From: Palaemon carinicauda
Lineage: Eukaryota > Arthropoda > Malacostraca > Decapoda > Palaemonidae
NCBI RefSeq assembly: GCF_036898095.1
Contig: NC_090767.1
Coordinates: forward strand, 28,702,282-28,766,281
Direction: 5' to 3'
Length of the DNA stretch: 64,000 bases
In this document: one piece after another, positions 33,049 through 45,853 of the stretch
Layout: each line of letters starts with the position of its first letter
How positions within the stretch are numbered: the stretch's first letter is position 1
Notes under the pieces: generated by a model
What the model saw: only the letters and a program-made list of their open reading frames with translations
Databases searched by the model: none
Told to the model about the DNA's origin: nothing
Position numbers and translations under genes: made by a program

Positions 33049-33687
33049 TTAAGCGGAAGTCAACCAATCACAAAACGATCTTTCTAACTTCTTTCCGTAC
33101 TCTACATAAGTACTAGTATCATCTCTCTTCAAACTTCTAAACTTCTTACGGTACGCCTCTGGTACCAATCTGTATGCACTAAGTACGGTTTCTTTCACAG
33201 TTTCATAATCTTCACTTTCATCCTCAGACAAACAACTATACACAGAATGTGCTTTACCACTTAAAACTGATTGTAAATACAAAGTCCACTGTCTTTTAGG
33301 AGCACCTACTCTGTTCATTAACTTTTCAAAAGACATAAAATATTTCGTAACATCTTCCTCATCAAATTTCGGTATAAGTTTAAGCACTGCACTCATATCT
33401 AAACTATCAGTGTCACTATTTAAAGATGAATTGCTCCCTGATCTGCTACCTGACCGACTGTTATGAAGAGTTTGTCTTAAACGAGCCATTTCTAACTCAT
33501 GCTTACGCTGTTTTTCATTTTCTTCTCGCTTTCTTTCATTTTCTTCTCTTTCAGCTGCTCTTTCAGCTGCTCTTTCATCTCTCTCTAACACTTCCTGTTC
33601 TCTCTTAATAACATAATCACGGAGATCATCGCCATCTAGACCAAGAAGTTTACCTGAATCTATCAAATCTCTCGTAGTCGCACTCAT
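33049..33687 (-). pseudogene. Gypsy copy B gag N-terminal part, ended by a nonsense codon
   Basis: The frame starts at ATG 33687, has a Glu/Arg-rich helix with an extra AAERAAERE duplication relative to copy A, a Ser-rich linker, and a SCAN-like capsid segment (KFDEEDVTKYFMSFEKLMN, VPEAYRKKFRSLKRDD). It stops at TAA 33049-33051 after CDWLTSA; copy A has a Glu codon there. The frame then continues into the long protease-integrase-RT frame. A single base substitution thus separates capsid from pol in this copy. Confidence 0.92.
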
Positions 33688-33739
33688 TCTGCTTCTTTCT
33701 ATATTCTCCCTGTTTCAATTGGTTATGTAGTCGAAAATT

Positions 33740-33755
33740 CTGGCAAAGGTCGCCA
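33740..33755 (-). promoter_or_regulatory. Gypsy copy B primer binding site
   Basis: Identical to the copy A site: TGGCGACCTTTGCCAG on the minus strand, two bases inside LTR 3. Confidence 0.65.
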
Positions 33756-33757
33756 AC

Positions 33758-34673
33758 TGTTACGATCCTCGTGGGGATCGAACCAGATTCTGTTGAATTA
33801 ATTAATGAAATGGGGACATTTCAACTACAACCAATTAGAAACAATAGGAAATATAGAAAGAAAACTCGCAAAAGAAAACATAATTTTATTTACAACTAGT
33901 CAAAGGTGAATGTTTCTTGATTGAGTACTTAGAAAGCACTGAACTAAACAAAGAGAATCATTTGATTAAACTACACTCCAGCAAATAGGGGAACAGTCAA
34001 GATGGTAGATAAATAATACAAAAAGAATATACTACTCTTCGCAGCAGCTCTCGACGGTTGACAGGAACGGAGATGTTTTCAGGTCTGGCGGCACGTCGGG
34101 GGTAATGAGGGCGGGAGGCAACTCGTTAGGACATCTCGGACAAAGCTGGTTACGTCTGCATTCTCGTCCTTACGCCTTCTCTTCTTCACTCAGCTTGTTC
34201 GCCCTCTCTCTCTCTTTCTTTCTTGGGTTTCTTCCTCGTCTCTTTTTCGTACTGTCCTCCTCTCTTGATCGCGTGGAAGTTTATATATCCCTGTATGGGA
34301 GGGGTTAACTATGGACAGGTCCATATAAGGAAATTTTCTCGTTTCTTCATCCTCATTGGCGTTCCTTGAAACCGCTGATAACACCTAGACGAACGCTCTG
34401 CTGGTGTAATCAAATTCCATAAAGTTGACTCCTTCGGCTTAATGTATATCTTTTCGGCGACACACTGTTATTCTTGTCATATGGGTTCCTTGGTGCTCTA
34501 TAGACAGGGACTCGTTGTGCTCAAAGACCTCCAACCTAGGCACATTACTTGACGATGGCAGCTTCAATAAACAATAGCGGGACCTTATCTCTCTCTCTCT
34601 CTCTGCTTCTCTAAGAGTAGAAAAATCACGTGTTTTAACATTCTTTCCTATATTATTCTATCTACCCATGACA
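33758..34673 (-). repeat. Gypsy LTR 3 (outer right)
   Basis: 916 bp, nearly identical to LTR 1 by eye, with isolated differences such as CATTGGCGTTCC, TTGTCATATGGG and CACATTACTTG. It is the 5' LTR of copy B. The AGCTC duplication follows directly at 34674-34678. Confidence 0.92.
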
Positions 34674-34766
34674 AGCTCCCAAGATAAATTGACTTGGAAC
34701 GTCTATTTATATCTCATTTTCTTCTTCCTTGTCGAAAAAAGAAAGAAATTGCATTTTAGTCTGGTA

Positions 34767-34829
34767 ATTATTATTATTATTATTATCATCATCATCATCA
34801 TCATTATTATTATTATTATTATTATTTTC
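34767..34829. repeat. (ATT)n/(ATC)n microsatellite
   Basis: Trinucleotide tract ATT - ATC - ATT just outside the gypsy compound. Confidence 0.95.
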
Positions 34830-34929
34830 CTCATTAATTGGATTTCACTAAAGGGCCGAAACACACAGACAATATGAGTTCATATTATGTTATAAATGCA
34901 TATAGAACGTGCGTACAAAGGAATAATAT

Positions 34930-35792
34930 GTACTTATTTATCTATCTATCTATCTATCTGTCTATGCGTGCATATATCTATCTATATATATCTATCTATC
35001 TAAATATCTATCTAAGCATATATCTATCTAAGCATATATCTATCTATATATCTATCTAAGCATATATCTATCTATCTATATTATCTATTTATCTATCTGT
35101 GCATAAATCTAAATATCTATCTATCGATATATATATTTCTACCTATCTCTCTATCTATGTCTATCTGTCTACAGTATATATCTATCAGTGTATATATCTA
35201 TCTCTATCTGAAAATCTATTTATCTATCTCTACCTATCTATTTTTCTATCTGCATAAATCAAAATATCTATCTATCGATCTATCTATCTATACCTATCTA
35301 TCTGTCTATCTATCTATCTCTATCTGTCTATCTATATCCATCTATCTATCGCTACCTATCTATCTATCTATATCTACCTATCTGTCTATTTATCTATCTA
35401 TCTATCTATCTAGCTAACTTTGTATCTTCTATCTATATATCTATGTATCTATCTATCTCTATCTAACTATCTATCTATATTTCTATCTATAATGTATTTA
35501 TATATCTATCTATATCCATCTATCTATATATATATCTGTGCATATATCTATTGATCTATCTATCTCTACCTATCTATCTATCTATCTGTCTATCTATCTA
35601 TCTATCTTTCTGTGTATCTATATATCTATCTCTATCTAAAAATCTTTTTATCTATATATCTATCTATCTATCTATCTATCTGTGCATCTATCTATCTATC
35701 TCTACCTATTTATCTATCTATCTTTATTTGTGCACATATATCTATCTATCGCAACCTATGTATCTATCTCTCTATCTATCTATCTTTGTATA

Positions 35793-35823
<31 letters not shown>

Positions 35824-36114
35824 TTGTGCAACTATCTATCTATCTATCTATCTATTTGTGCAACTATCTATCTATCTATCTATATCTATCTGTCTATCTT
35901 TGTATCTATCTTTGTATCTATCTATCTCTATCTATCTCTACCTATCTATCTATCTATCTTTTTTTGCATCTATATATCTATCTATCTATAGCTATCTATC
36001 TATCTATATATCTATGAATATCTAAATATCTATGTATCTATCTCTATCTATCTATCTATCTATCTCTACCTGTCTATCTATTTATCTATGTATCTTTGTA
36101 TATATCTCTATCTA

Positions 36115-36175
<61 letters not shown>

Positions 36176-36610
36176 ATCTATCTGTCTATCCCTGCATCTA
36201 TCTATCTATCTGTATCAATCTATCTATCTATATTACCTCCACCTATCTATCTGTCTATTTATCTATCTATCTATCTTTGTATATGTCTATCTATATATCT
36301 CTACCTATCTATCTATCTATCTATGCATCAATCTATCTATCTATATCTATCTATCTATCTGTGTATCTATCTATCTATCTGTATTTATTTATCCATCTAT
36401 CTATCTGTCTATCTATCTATCTATCTCTACCTATCTATCTATTTATTTATCTATCTATTTGTGCATCTATCTATCTATCTATCTTTCTATCTGTGCATCT
36501 ATCTATCTATCTATATCTATCCATCTATCTATCTATTTATCTTTGTATTTATCTATCTATCTATCTGTGCTTCTAACTATCTATCTATAGATCTATCTAT
36601 GTCTCTGTGT
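34930..36610. repeat. 1.7 kb TCTA-type compound microsatellite
   Basis: Variants of TATC/TCTA with TGTC, TGCATC, TACC and TTTG interruptions fill almost the whole interval, with a pure (TA)n core at 36118-36172. Several long Ile-Tyr-Leu-Ser open frames on the plus strand arise because the tetranucleotide in any frame repeats every 12 nt without stops; they are not genes. The right end runs into the duplicated segment. Confidence 0.95.
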
Positions 36611-36896
36611 ATCAGCTGATATATTTTAATGATTTTATTTCTAACATTTTAACGATGATATAGCCTTGCTCTCATATGAATAATATTTTAATAATAACAG
36701 AAATTGTAGTAATAATAATGAGAAAAAGTAATGAAAATAATAATAATAATAATAATAATAACTACTTGATACGCCATATAAAAATGACTATGATAAAGAA
36801 TCTTACTATTGACTGAATACCTATAATTATGAATTTATATTCTTTTTTTTTTTTACGAAAAAGCAATATATATGTGTGGGAGAGTGTCGCATATAT
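36546..36896 (+). repeat. Segmental duplication, copy 2
   Basis: Direct-orientation homologue of 22079-22437, about 14.5 kb away, with the same order of landmarks: GTATCAGCTGATATATTTTA, AGCCTTGCTCTCATATG, a TAA tract and GTGGGAGAGTGTCG. Homology ends at about 36896 where CATTATCGTTGAAG replaces the TA tract of copy 1. Confidence 0.88.
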
Positions 36897-37064
36897 CATT
36901 ATCGTTGAAGAACGAAATAATTTTGATAGTAGACCTCTGCAAATCTTTTCCAGGAAGATTTCTCTTGAGATTTTACCCATATAGAAACGTAGACATTCCA
37001 ATGGTGATACAAAGGTTAGTGGAACCAAATATCCTAAAGTGAAAAATCGGGATAGACAATTTGG

Positions 37065-37066
<2 letters not shown>

Positions 37067-37146
<80 letters not shown>
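37067..37146. repeat. (TC)n microsatellite
   Basis: About 40 uninterrupted TC units. Confidence 0.97.
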
Positions 37147-37148
<2 letters not shown>

Positions 37149-37193
37149 GTGGAATATCGTGTTTTTCATTCGCTTTCGTAAAATTCAAACTTT

Positions 37194-37522
37194 TTGTTTG
37201 CAAGTATTATAATTTTACCAATCAAATTTACTTTATTGAACTACATTCGATTTCATATTAATTTAAATGTCTTAATTTCCATACTAATCACCAACACCAT
37301 GAAAACAGACTCTTTCAAGATTAACGTTTATCAATTCAGTAATTTATCAATTCCTCTATATTATGAAACATATCCCTTTTATAAGAAGACCTTTGTATTC
37401 ATGGAACAGCGAATCTCATTCCCTGGAACACACGTTCCCTTTCTCCTAACCAACCCCGGAAAGAGAAAGGATATCGATTTCCGGATTGAAAGGAACCGAA
37501 GATATATGGCAAAAGGGTGAGT
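37194..37522 (+). other. Open frame ending at a strong splice-donor-like site
   Basis: A 108-codon frame with mixed composition (for example YETYPFYKKTFVFMEQ and NPGKRKDIDFRIERN) runs to a stop that overlaps AAAAGG|GTGAGT; GTGAGT lies at 37517-37522. Base composition rises in GC near 37380-37510. It could be a first or internal exon of an unseen gene, but there is no domain, no matching acceptor downstream that I can defend, and no promoter signal. It may be chance. Confidence 0.2.
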
Positions 37523-40395
<2,873 letters not shown>

Positions 40396-40870
40396 TACAA
40401 GTTTATGATAAGTCACCGTACTTATTCCTGTCGCGTTCAGGAATCTGTTCGTAGACTTGAAATGAACCCATCTCCACCAAGAAACTAACAAATTTGAGCC
40501 GAACTCGAACCTCGGCAGGGACGTTTCCAGCGTCCTGATACAAAGTCTTGCCGGATTATGGATCATATTCTGACCTTTTGATAGAAAGGCTTAAAAGATA
40601 AAGCGGTTATTTATCTTACATTTTTATTGCATTTGATTCTTAAACGAATATAAAAATCTTCCTTACAACTCGAAAATGTTTCAAGGTACCATTTCTTTCT
40701 AATGATGGGCAAATAACAATCCCTGAATGTTTTATTTTCTATTCCTATATCAATTATATTCCGATGGAAAAATGGCGGAATGAAAGGTTGTTGGTAAGTT
40801 ATAGATAGCTTTTATTTCTGTAGTAATTAACTGTAAAGATATAGTCGTTGGGCCTAACTTTTCCCGTTGG
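40396..40870. other. No gene recognised
   Basis: Mostly AT-rich sequence. A minus-strand frame crossing from the SINE into 40566 has no domain support. Confidence 0.4.
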
Positions 40871-40871
40871 C

Positions 40872-41087
40872 CAATGTGTTATTAGTAATTTGTGTACGCG
40901 GTCCGTCAAAAATGACGGCTAAATATTTAGATAGATATGGACACACTCGCACAGATTCATATCGTCCTACCCCTAAACCTCTTTTCACCAGAGTATGACT
41001 ACTCCCTCTCCCCCCTACCCAAGGGACGGGGATGGACCGAGTAGTCGTGCGTTTGGCAATAACACTCATCGTGACGGGATATAGATA
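40872..41087 (-). repeat. Dispersed repeat family C, copy 2
   Basis: Contains CCGTCAAAAATGACGGC (a hairpin), GACTACTCCCTC with CCAAGGGACGGGG, and TCGTGACGGGATATAG before (TA)n. The reverse complement of its left half matches 21900-21990; the CCCTC...GGGACGGGG part resembles 55180-55230. Confidence 0.55.

Positions 41088-41174
<87 letters not shown>
41088..41174. repeat. (TA)n microsatellite
   Basis: About 43 TA units between a family C repeat and a family A SINE. Confidence 0.97.
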
Positions 41175-41177
<3 letters not shown>

Positions 41178-41185
41178 CAGACACT

Positions 41186-41500
41186 TGTGGTTGTGGTGGC
41201 CTATTGGAAACGTCTTTTCTGGTAATCGCCAGACTGGGGTTCGAGTCGCACTCAAGCTCGATAGTATCTTGTAGCGTCTGGAACCTCACCATCCTTGTGA
41301 GCTAAGGATGGGGGGTTTGAGGGAGCCTGTAAATCTACCAGCCGAGTCGTTAGCAGACATTGCCTGGCCCTCCCTGGTCCTATATAATTGTAGAGAGGGT
41401 TTGGGCGTTGACCATATGTGAATATGTATATAATACTTTCTGGGGCAATGTCACTGTCCCTTGCTTGTGACATTCATGAATGGCCCTTAAACCTTTAAAC
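41186..41500 (+). mobile_element. tRNA-derived SINE, family A, copy 1
   Basis: The head TGGTGGCCTATTGGAAACGTC resembles a tRNA-Leu/Ser type A box, and GGGGTTCGAGTCGCACTC is a B box. The body has CCATCCTTGTGAGCTAAGG with a G run, TGGCCCTCCCTGGTCCTA and GGGCGTTGACCATATGTG, ending CCTTAAACCTTTAAAC. Three more copies lie at 53707 (minus), 59204 and 62224. Confidence 0.82.
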
Positions 41501-41967
41501 TTGCTCTTTAAAAAGCGGAGATAAGTCTATTCATTATCTTTCAGGTATCAATAACCAATTGATTTTAACATTTGTTTACGTTCTTTGGGGGTTAGGCAAC
41601 ATGGGCACACCATTAGGAAGTTAATTGCACGTGTAAGAAGACTCATCAGTGTTTAAGTGTCACTTCCTAACTAAGAGACCGGGAACTCATTTCCAGATTA
41701 GCATTCTCTTTCTCTCATATCGCTCATTGTCTATTAAGTTTCGTCGTTTTGCATTCTAATTTTTCCGTCTCATGAATGTCTAGAGTTCATCATTGGGAGA
41801 GAGGAATGTCACCTCAGCCTCGTTTCTTGGCAAGGACTAATGAAAGAACCGTTCCTAGGAATATGGACTTGCTTGGAAGAAAATAAATAGTAAAAGAAAT
41901 GTTCCTTTCATGCGAATTGGTTGTTGTGACAGATCCCAGATCTATAGAAATGCGCGACTGAATAATA

Positions 41968-41970
<3 letters not shown>
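41501..41970. other. No gene recognised
   Basis: Unique-looking sequence; no frame or motif I can support. Confidence 0.4.

Positions 41971-42036
<66 letters not shown>
41971..42036. repeat. (CT)n microsatellite
   Basis: About 33 CT units. Confidence 0.97.
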
Positions 42037-42037
<1 letters not shown>

Positions 42038-42354
42038 ATCCTACGTTTGTTAATATCAGTTAATCACCGTTGGAATTAATTTACTGATTTAAATGTAACT
42101 CTTGTGTTTTTATTTAATGCTATGGATGTAAGCTAGCAACCAAGCTTAATATTTTCAACTCACTTAGCAGCTAATGGTAACATAAGAAGCTAGGTAATTT
42201 TATTACCTATGTCGTTCTCTCGGTATGAGCTTTGAAACGTTTGTTAATTTCATTCATATATAGGCCAATGAAATGTCATCACACATACTAAGTGAAAACG
42301 CATTTCATCTTTGCTAAACTCAAGAGTAAACAATTTGCAAAATTTTTGTATGCT

Positions 42355-42412
<58 letters not shown>
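42355..42412. repeat. (GA)n microsatellite
   Basis: About 28 GA units. Confidence 0.97.
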
Positions 42413-42415
<3 letters not shown>

Positions 42416-42439
42416 GGACTGACATTTTTGCATAATGCC

Positions 42440-42630
42440 TACACATGTCATGCCCTGTAGAAGGGTAGTGATGTCAGTACAGTTCACGTGGTGCATTGTA
42501 GGCATCACTTGGGGCTCTTTGCTGCTTTCCATTGGTCCCTTGTTGCATTTACTTTACAACTTTCTTTTTTATTTCCAGCTTTCCAATTGCTGTCCAACTC
42601 TTCTAACTTTCACTTCAGTGTAACTACCGT
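42440..42630 (+). repeat. Possible decapod interspersed repeat
   Basis: The segment with TAGTGATGTCAGTACAGTTCACGTGG, TGTAGGCATCACTTGGGGCTCTTTGC and ATTGCTGTCCAACTC resembles, from memory, a repeat common in decapod genomes. The class is unknown. No second copy is in this window. Confidence 0.35.
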
Positions 42631-42801
42631 TTGTCCAGTTTATCCCCTTTAGAATGTTATATGAAATACAAAAATAAGAAATATCAAACCGAAGCGGATA
42701 TTATGTAATTTTTGTGTCCATGTATTGTAGGTTCGAGTAAAAAACACTTTTTTCCCAATGAGGACAGGAGTCCAAACAGAATATGAAAGTTTTAAATATA
42801 G

Positions 42802-42946
42802 AACTTACCCGCTGGTTATATAAAAGAGCTGAAGTCCCTGACGCCAGGGCAGAAATTTAAATCTCGCGCTATCGAAGATACGCCAGGTGTACCAACCGCA
42901 TCCTAGCGGTAGAACAGGTGGAACTACACACCAACTTCAGTTCTTC
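42802..42946 (+). repeat. DIRS left inverted terminal repeat
   Basis: Starts ACTTACCCGCTGGTTATATA and ends CAACTTCAGTTCTTC. It is nearly the reverse complement of 49329-49473, with about seven mismatches by eye. It includes TGACGCCAGGGC and GGTGTACCAACCG. Confidence 0.9.
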
Positions 42947-43159
42947 TCTCTGCCGTCATAGCTGGCTGACATATAGAAGTTCGCTCTCGTGTTTTACTCT
43001 CTTGGGAAGTTGTTTGGTGATGTACAACATTCTTTTTGAGTTTAAGCTATCGTTGATTATTTTCCCTTGGTTCTTATCTTGAAATCTTTTTGTTGGAGAT
43101 TTTCTTTATTGTTTTTTCCCTTACTTTTTGCTTGTCGGTCTCTCACGTTAGCTTTAAAA

Positions 43160-45853
43160 ATGGCCGACTCCTCCCCTGCTCAGCGTAGGTATGTTAGTGA
43201 GGGTTGTCGTACCCGACTTCCTAAAGGATCTATTGATCCTCATTCTATTTGTGTAAAATGTAGGGGTAAATTTTGTTCATTAGATGATAGGTGTAATGAG
43301 TGTCTTTCCTTAACTGATGATGATTTTGTTACTTTCGATCGTTATGTTAGGAGACTAGAGAGAGATAGAGTTAGGCGTAGTTCTTCCTGATCTGTGGATA
43401 GAGCCTTACCTAATTTACCTGTTCCTAATCCTATTCCTTCCCCTGTGGTGGCAGATCAGGAACCTACTATGAAAGACATGTTTACTGCTATTTTGTCTCT
43501 TGGTGAGAAAGTTGAGTCCTTAGCAGCCGATAGAAATACTATCTTTTCCGAGTTAAAGGTATTGAAAAACCGTGAGCCTATCGGAACTGTGGAAAGTGTT
43601 TCAGTGTCTGATGTGGTACCGAAGAATCGTGACTCTCTCGGTGTTGTGACAAGTGTTGATAATGTGTTCAGTGTTGCGGAGGGTGCGTCGGCACGATCTT
43701 GTCGTTCACCTAGCCTAAGACCTCTTTCGAGCTCTCGAACCCATGGGAAAAGTAATGTCGAACGGCTTAAGGGAACGAGAAGCGTCATCAATCGTGCAGA
43801 CGTCCCCTCGAACGTTCCTGTTGCCGTAGCTCAGGTCGTTCACCCTCATCGTAGGAAAGGTGAGGTTCATGCGTTATCCCCGTCTTCCGATGAAGGGTCG
43901 GGGAGTGAGATCTGGCGTCGCGCGTCAAGACCGCTTAAACGGACGCATGATGTTTCACAGCGTCGGGAATCGCCTGTGCGTCCAGGATGTAGTTCGTGGG
44001 GTTCACCGGAACGTTTCCGTTCTCCCAGCGCTTGCACTCCGGCCAAACGTACAGATCACCGTGTTCGTGTGGATATGATTCCTTCCGATTCGGACCTTGT
44101 TACTATTCATGCACCCCCTCTTCCATCGGATTGGCTTTCTTCCCCCGAAATGCGTGGTGACTTTGGTGCGAATCTTCCTTCTAGGAGTTCTGTTGATCCG
44201 AAATGGTCTGCGCTTATGTCTATGAAGGAACAACTCTCGTCGTTGATGGATTCTTATCAACCAGGTGTTGGCGTTATGTCTGGGCGTTCGATGTCAGACC
44301 AGTTATCGCACAGGCGTTCGATGGTCTCTGGTCTTGACGAGTTATCACTTAGACGGTCTCCCAGTCATAGTGTTCAACGCCAGGTTGATTTTGATGAGTC
44401 GCGTCAGAGAGTTTTGGTTGACCAGTTTTCGTATTCTGGTCGCGGGGAAGAACATCGGCGTCGACAAGTGAACGAGACGCGTCAACGATATGAAGTAGTG
44501 GATCGTCCGCGTCAACAACTTTTGGACGCTTCGCGTCAAAACATTGATTCGCAGCGTCGACATCCTGACTACTTTGATCGTTCGCGTCAACAGTCTGCGG
44601 ACTTTACGCGACCTCTCGGCGATCTTCGACAGTTACCTTCTGATTTCAAGCGTTCTTCTGTTCAACAGCAGTCGGATTCGAAGCGGTCTAGGCAGTTGTT
44701 GGTTGAGGATGATCATCTACACGTCCGTGTTTCGCATCAATCTACTTCTACTTCTCCCCATCAGATTGACGCAGATGTTGGCCTTGACAGGCAATCCCAT
44801 CCAGACGTTGTTCCTGCGGTTCAGGCTGCGGCTGTTGCTGCACTGCCAGAAGACGAGCCTGAGGAAAAGTCGGATGAGGATGATCCTATTGAGGAAGTCT
44901 CTGAGAATGAGGAGGAGAAGCATTATCAGCATGCTGTGGATCTTCGCAAGTTTATGCTTATTCTGACTGGAATTTTCCTGGATCAATTTACCCCTGTGGC
45001 CCCTTGTTCTCCCCCTTCTGAATTCATCTTAGGTAAAGCTACCAAGGTTCCAGTTTATACCAAGATGGTTCTTTCTCGATCCTCTAAGCGGGCCTTGAAA
45101 TTAATGGGTTCTTGGTTGGACTCCAAGAAATCTTTTGGCAAGACGGCCTTTGCCTTTCCTCCCGCTAGGTTAGCCTCTAAATCTAGTGTGTGGTACGAGA
45201 CTGGTGAAGTGTTGGGCTTGAGTTTTCCTTCGTCTGCCCAAGGGGATTTTTCAAGTTTGGTAGATGCTTCCCGTCGTCTTGCCTTAAGGAAAACGAAGAT
45301 TTGGTGGTCCATTCCAGAGTTCGACCATTTGCTTAAAGGTCTGTTCAGGGCCTTCGAAGTTTTTAATTTCTTGGACTGGGCTTTGGGGGCTTTGAGTAAG
45401 AGGGTCTCTGATATGACAGAAACGGACACTAGTGGTTTGGTTCATTTGATGTCCTGCTTGGACAAAGGTGTGAGGGATGGCTCCAACGAACTTGCTGCCT
45501 TGTTTACAGCTGGAATTCTCAAGAAAAGGGCCACGATGTGCTCTTTTCTCTCTGCAGGAGTGTCTCCCTACCAGAAGACGGGCCTTCTTTTTGCACCTTT
45601 GTCTAATACCTTATTTCCGCAGGAATTGGTAGGCGAGGTGGCTACTGCCCTCACGCAGAAGGCCATACATGACTTAGTTACTCATTCGACTAGGAAAGTT
45701 TTGCCTCCGTAATTCTCCTCTCGTAAACCTAAGGAATCTTCTGGGTTTCGACCTCAGTCCTTTCGTGGGAAGTCCTCTGGAAGAGGCTCTTTTAAACCAG
45801 AAGGAAGGAAGCCTAGAGGCAGAGGGGGCAAGTCTGGCCGAGGTAAAGTCTGA
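43160..45853 (+). pseudogene. DIRS gag-like ORF1 with two in-frame stops
   Basis: The likely start is ATG 43160 (AAAATGGCC). An N-terminal cysteine cluster, CVKCRGKFCSLDDRCNEC, is followed by TGA at 43388-43390. The same frame then continues for 772 codons: a Ser/Arg/Gln-rich middle with many DxxRQ repeats, an acidic segment (EDEPEEKSDEDDPIEEVSE), and a C-terminal core (VYTKMVLSRSSKRALKLMG, KIWWSIPEFDHLLKG) typical of DIRS gag. A second stop, TAA at 45710-45712, cuts off an RG-rich tail (GFRPQSFRGKSSGRGSF) ending at TGA 45851. Both stops look like single C-to-T changes. In the family this protein packages element RNA. Confidence 0.85.

Larger units (their letters stand above)
22600..34673 (-). 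mobile_element. Compound Gmr1-like Ty3/gypsy insertion: LTR-int-LTR-int-LTR
   Basis: Three LTRs (22600-23517, 28169-29102, 33758-34673) separate two internal regions read on the minus strand. The whole array is bounded by one 5-bp duplication, AGCTC at 22595-22599 and 34674-34678, and each LTR has TG...CA ends. Pol domains in the open copy run protease, integrase, RT, RNase H, an order known from the Gmr1-like lineage and unlike canonical Ty3/gypsy. The outer LTRs share many bases not found in the middle LTR. It therefore looks like one integration that later, or during reverse transcription, gained a second unit from a related but different copy. Confidence 0.9.

Noticed and set aside
34930..36610. 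CRISPR-like array
   Set aside because: The repeats are tetranucleotide microsatellite without defined spacers, and the DNA is eukaryotic.
34838..36619. Ile-Tyr-Leu-Ser rich open frames as membrane proteins
   Set aside because: They are direct translations of a TCTA-type microsatellite, open in all three frames at once.
43456..45429. Minus-strand and alternate-frame open readings across the DIRS gag
   Set aside because: They are antisense or out-of-frame shadows of the gag frame and contain no recognisable domains.
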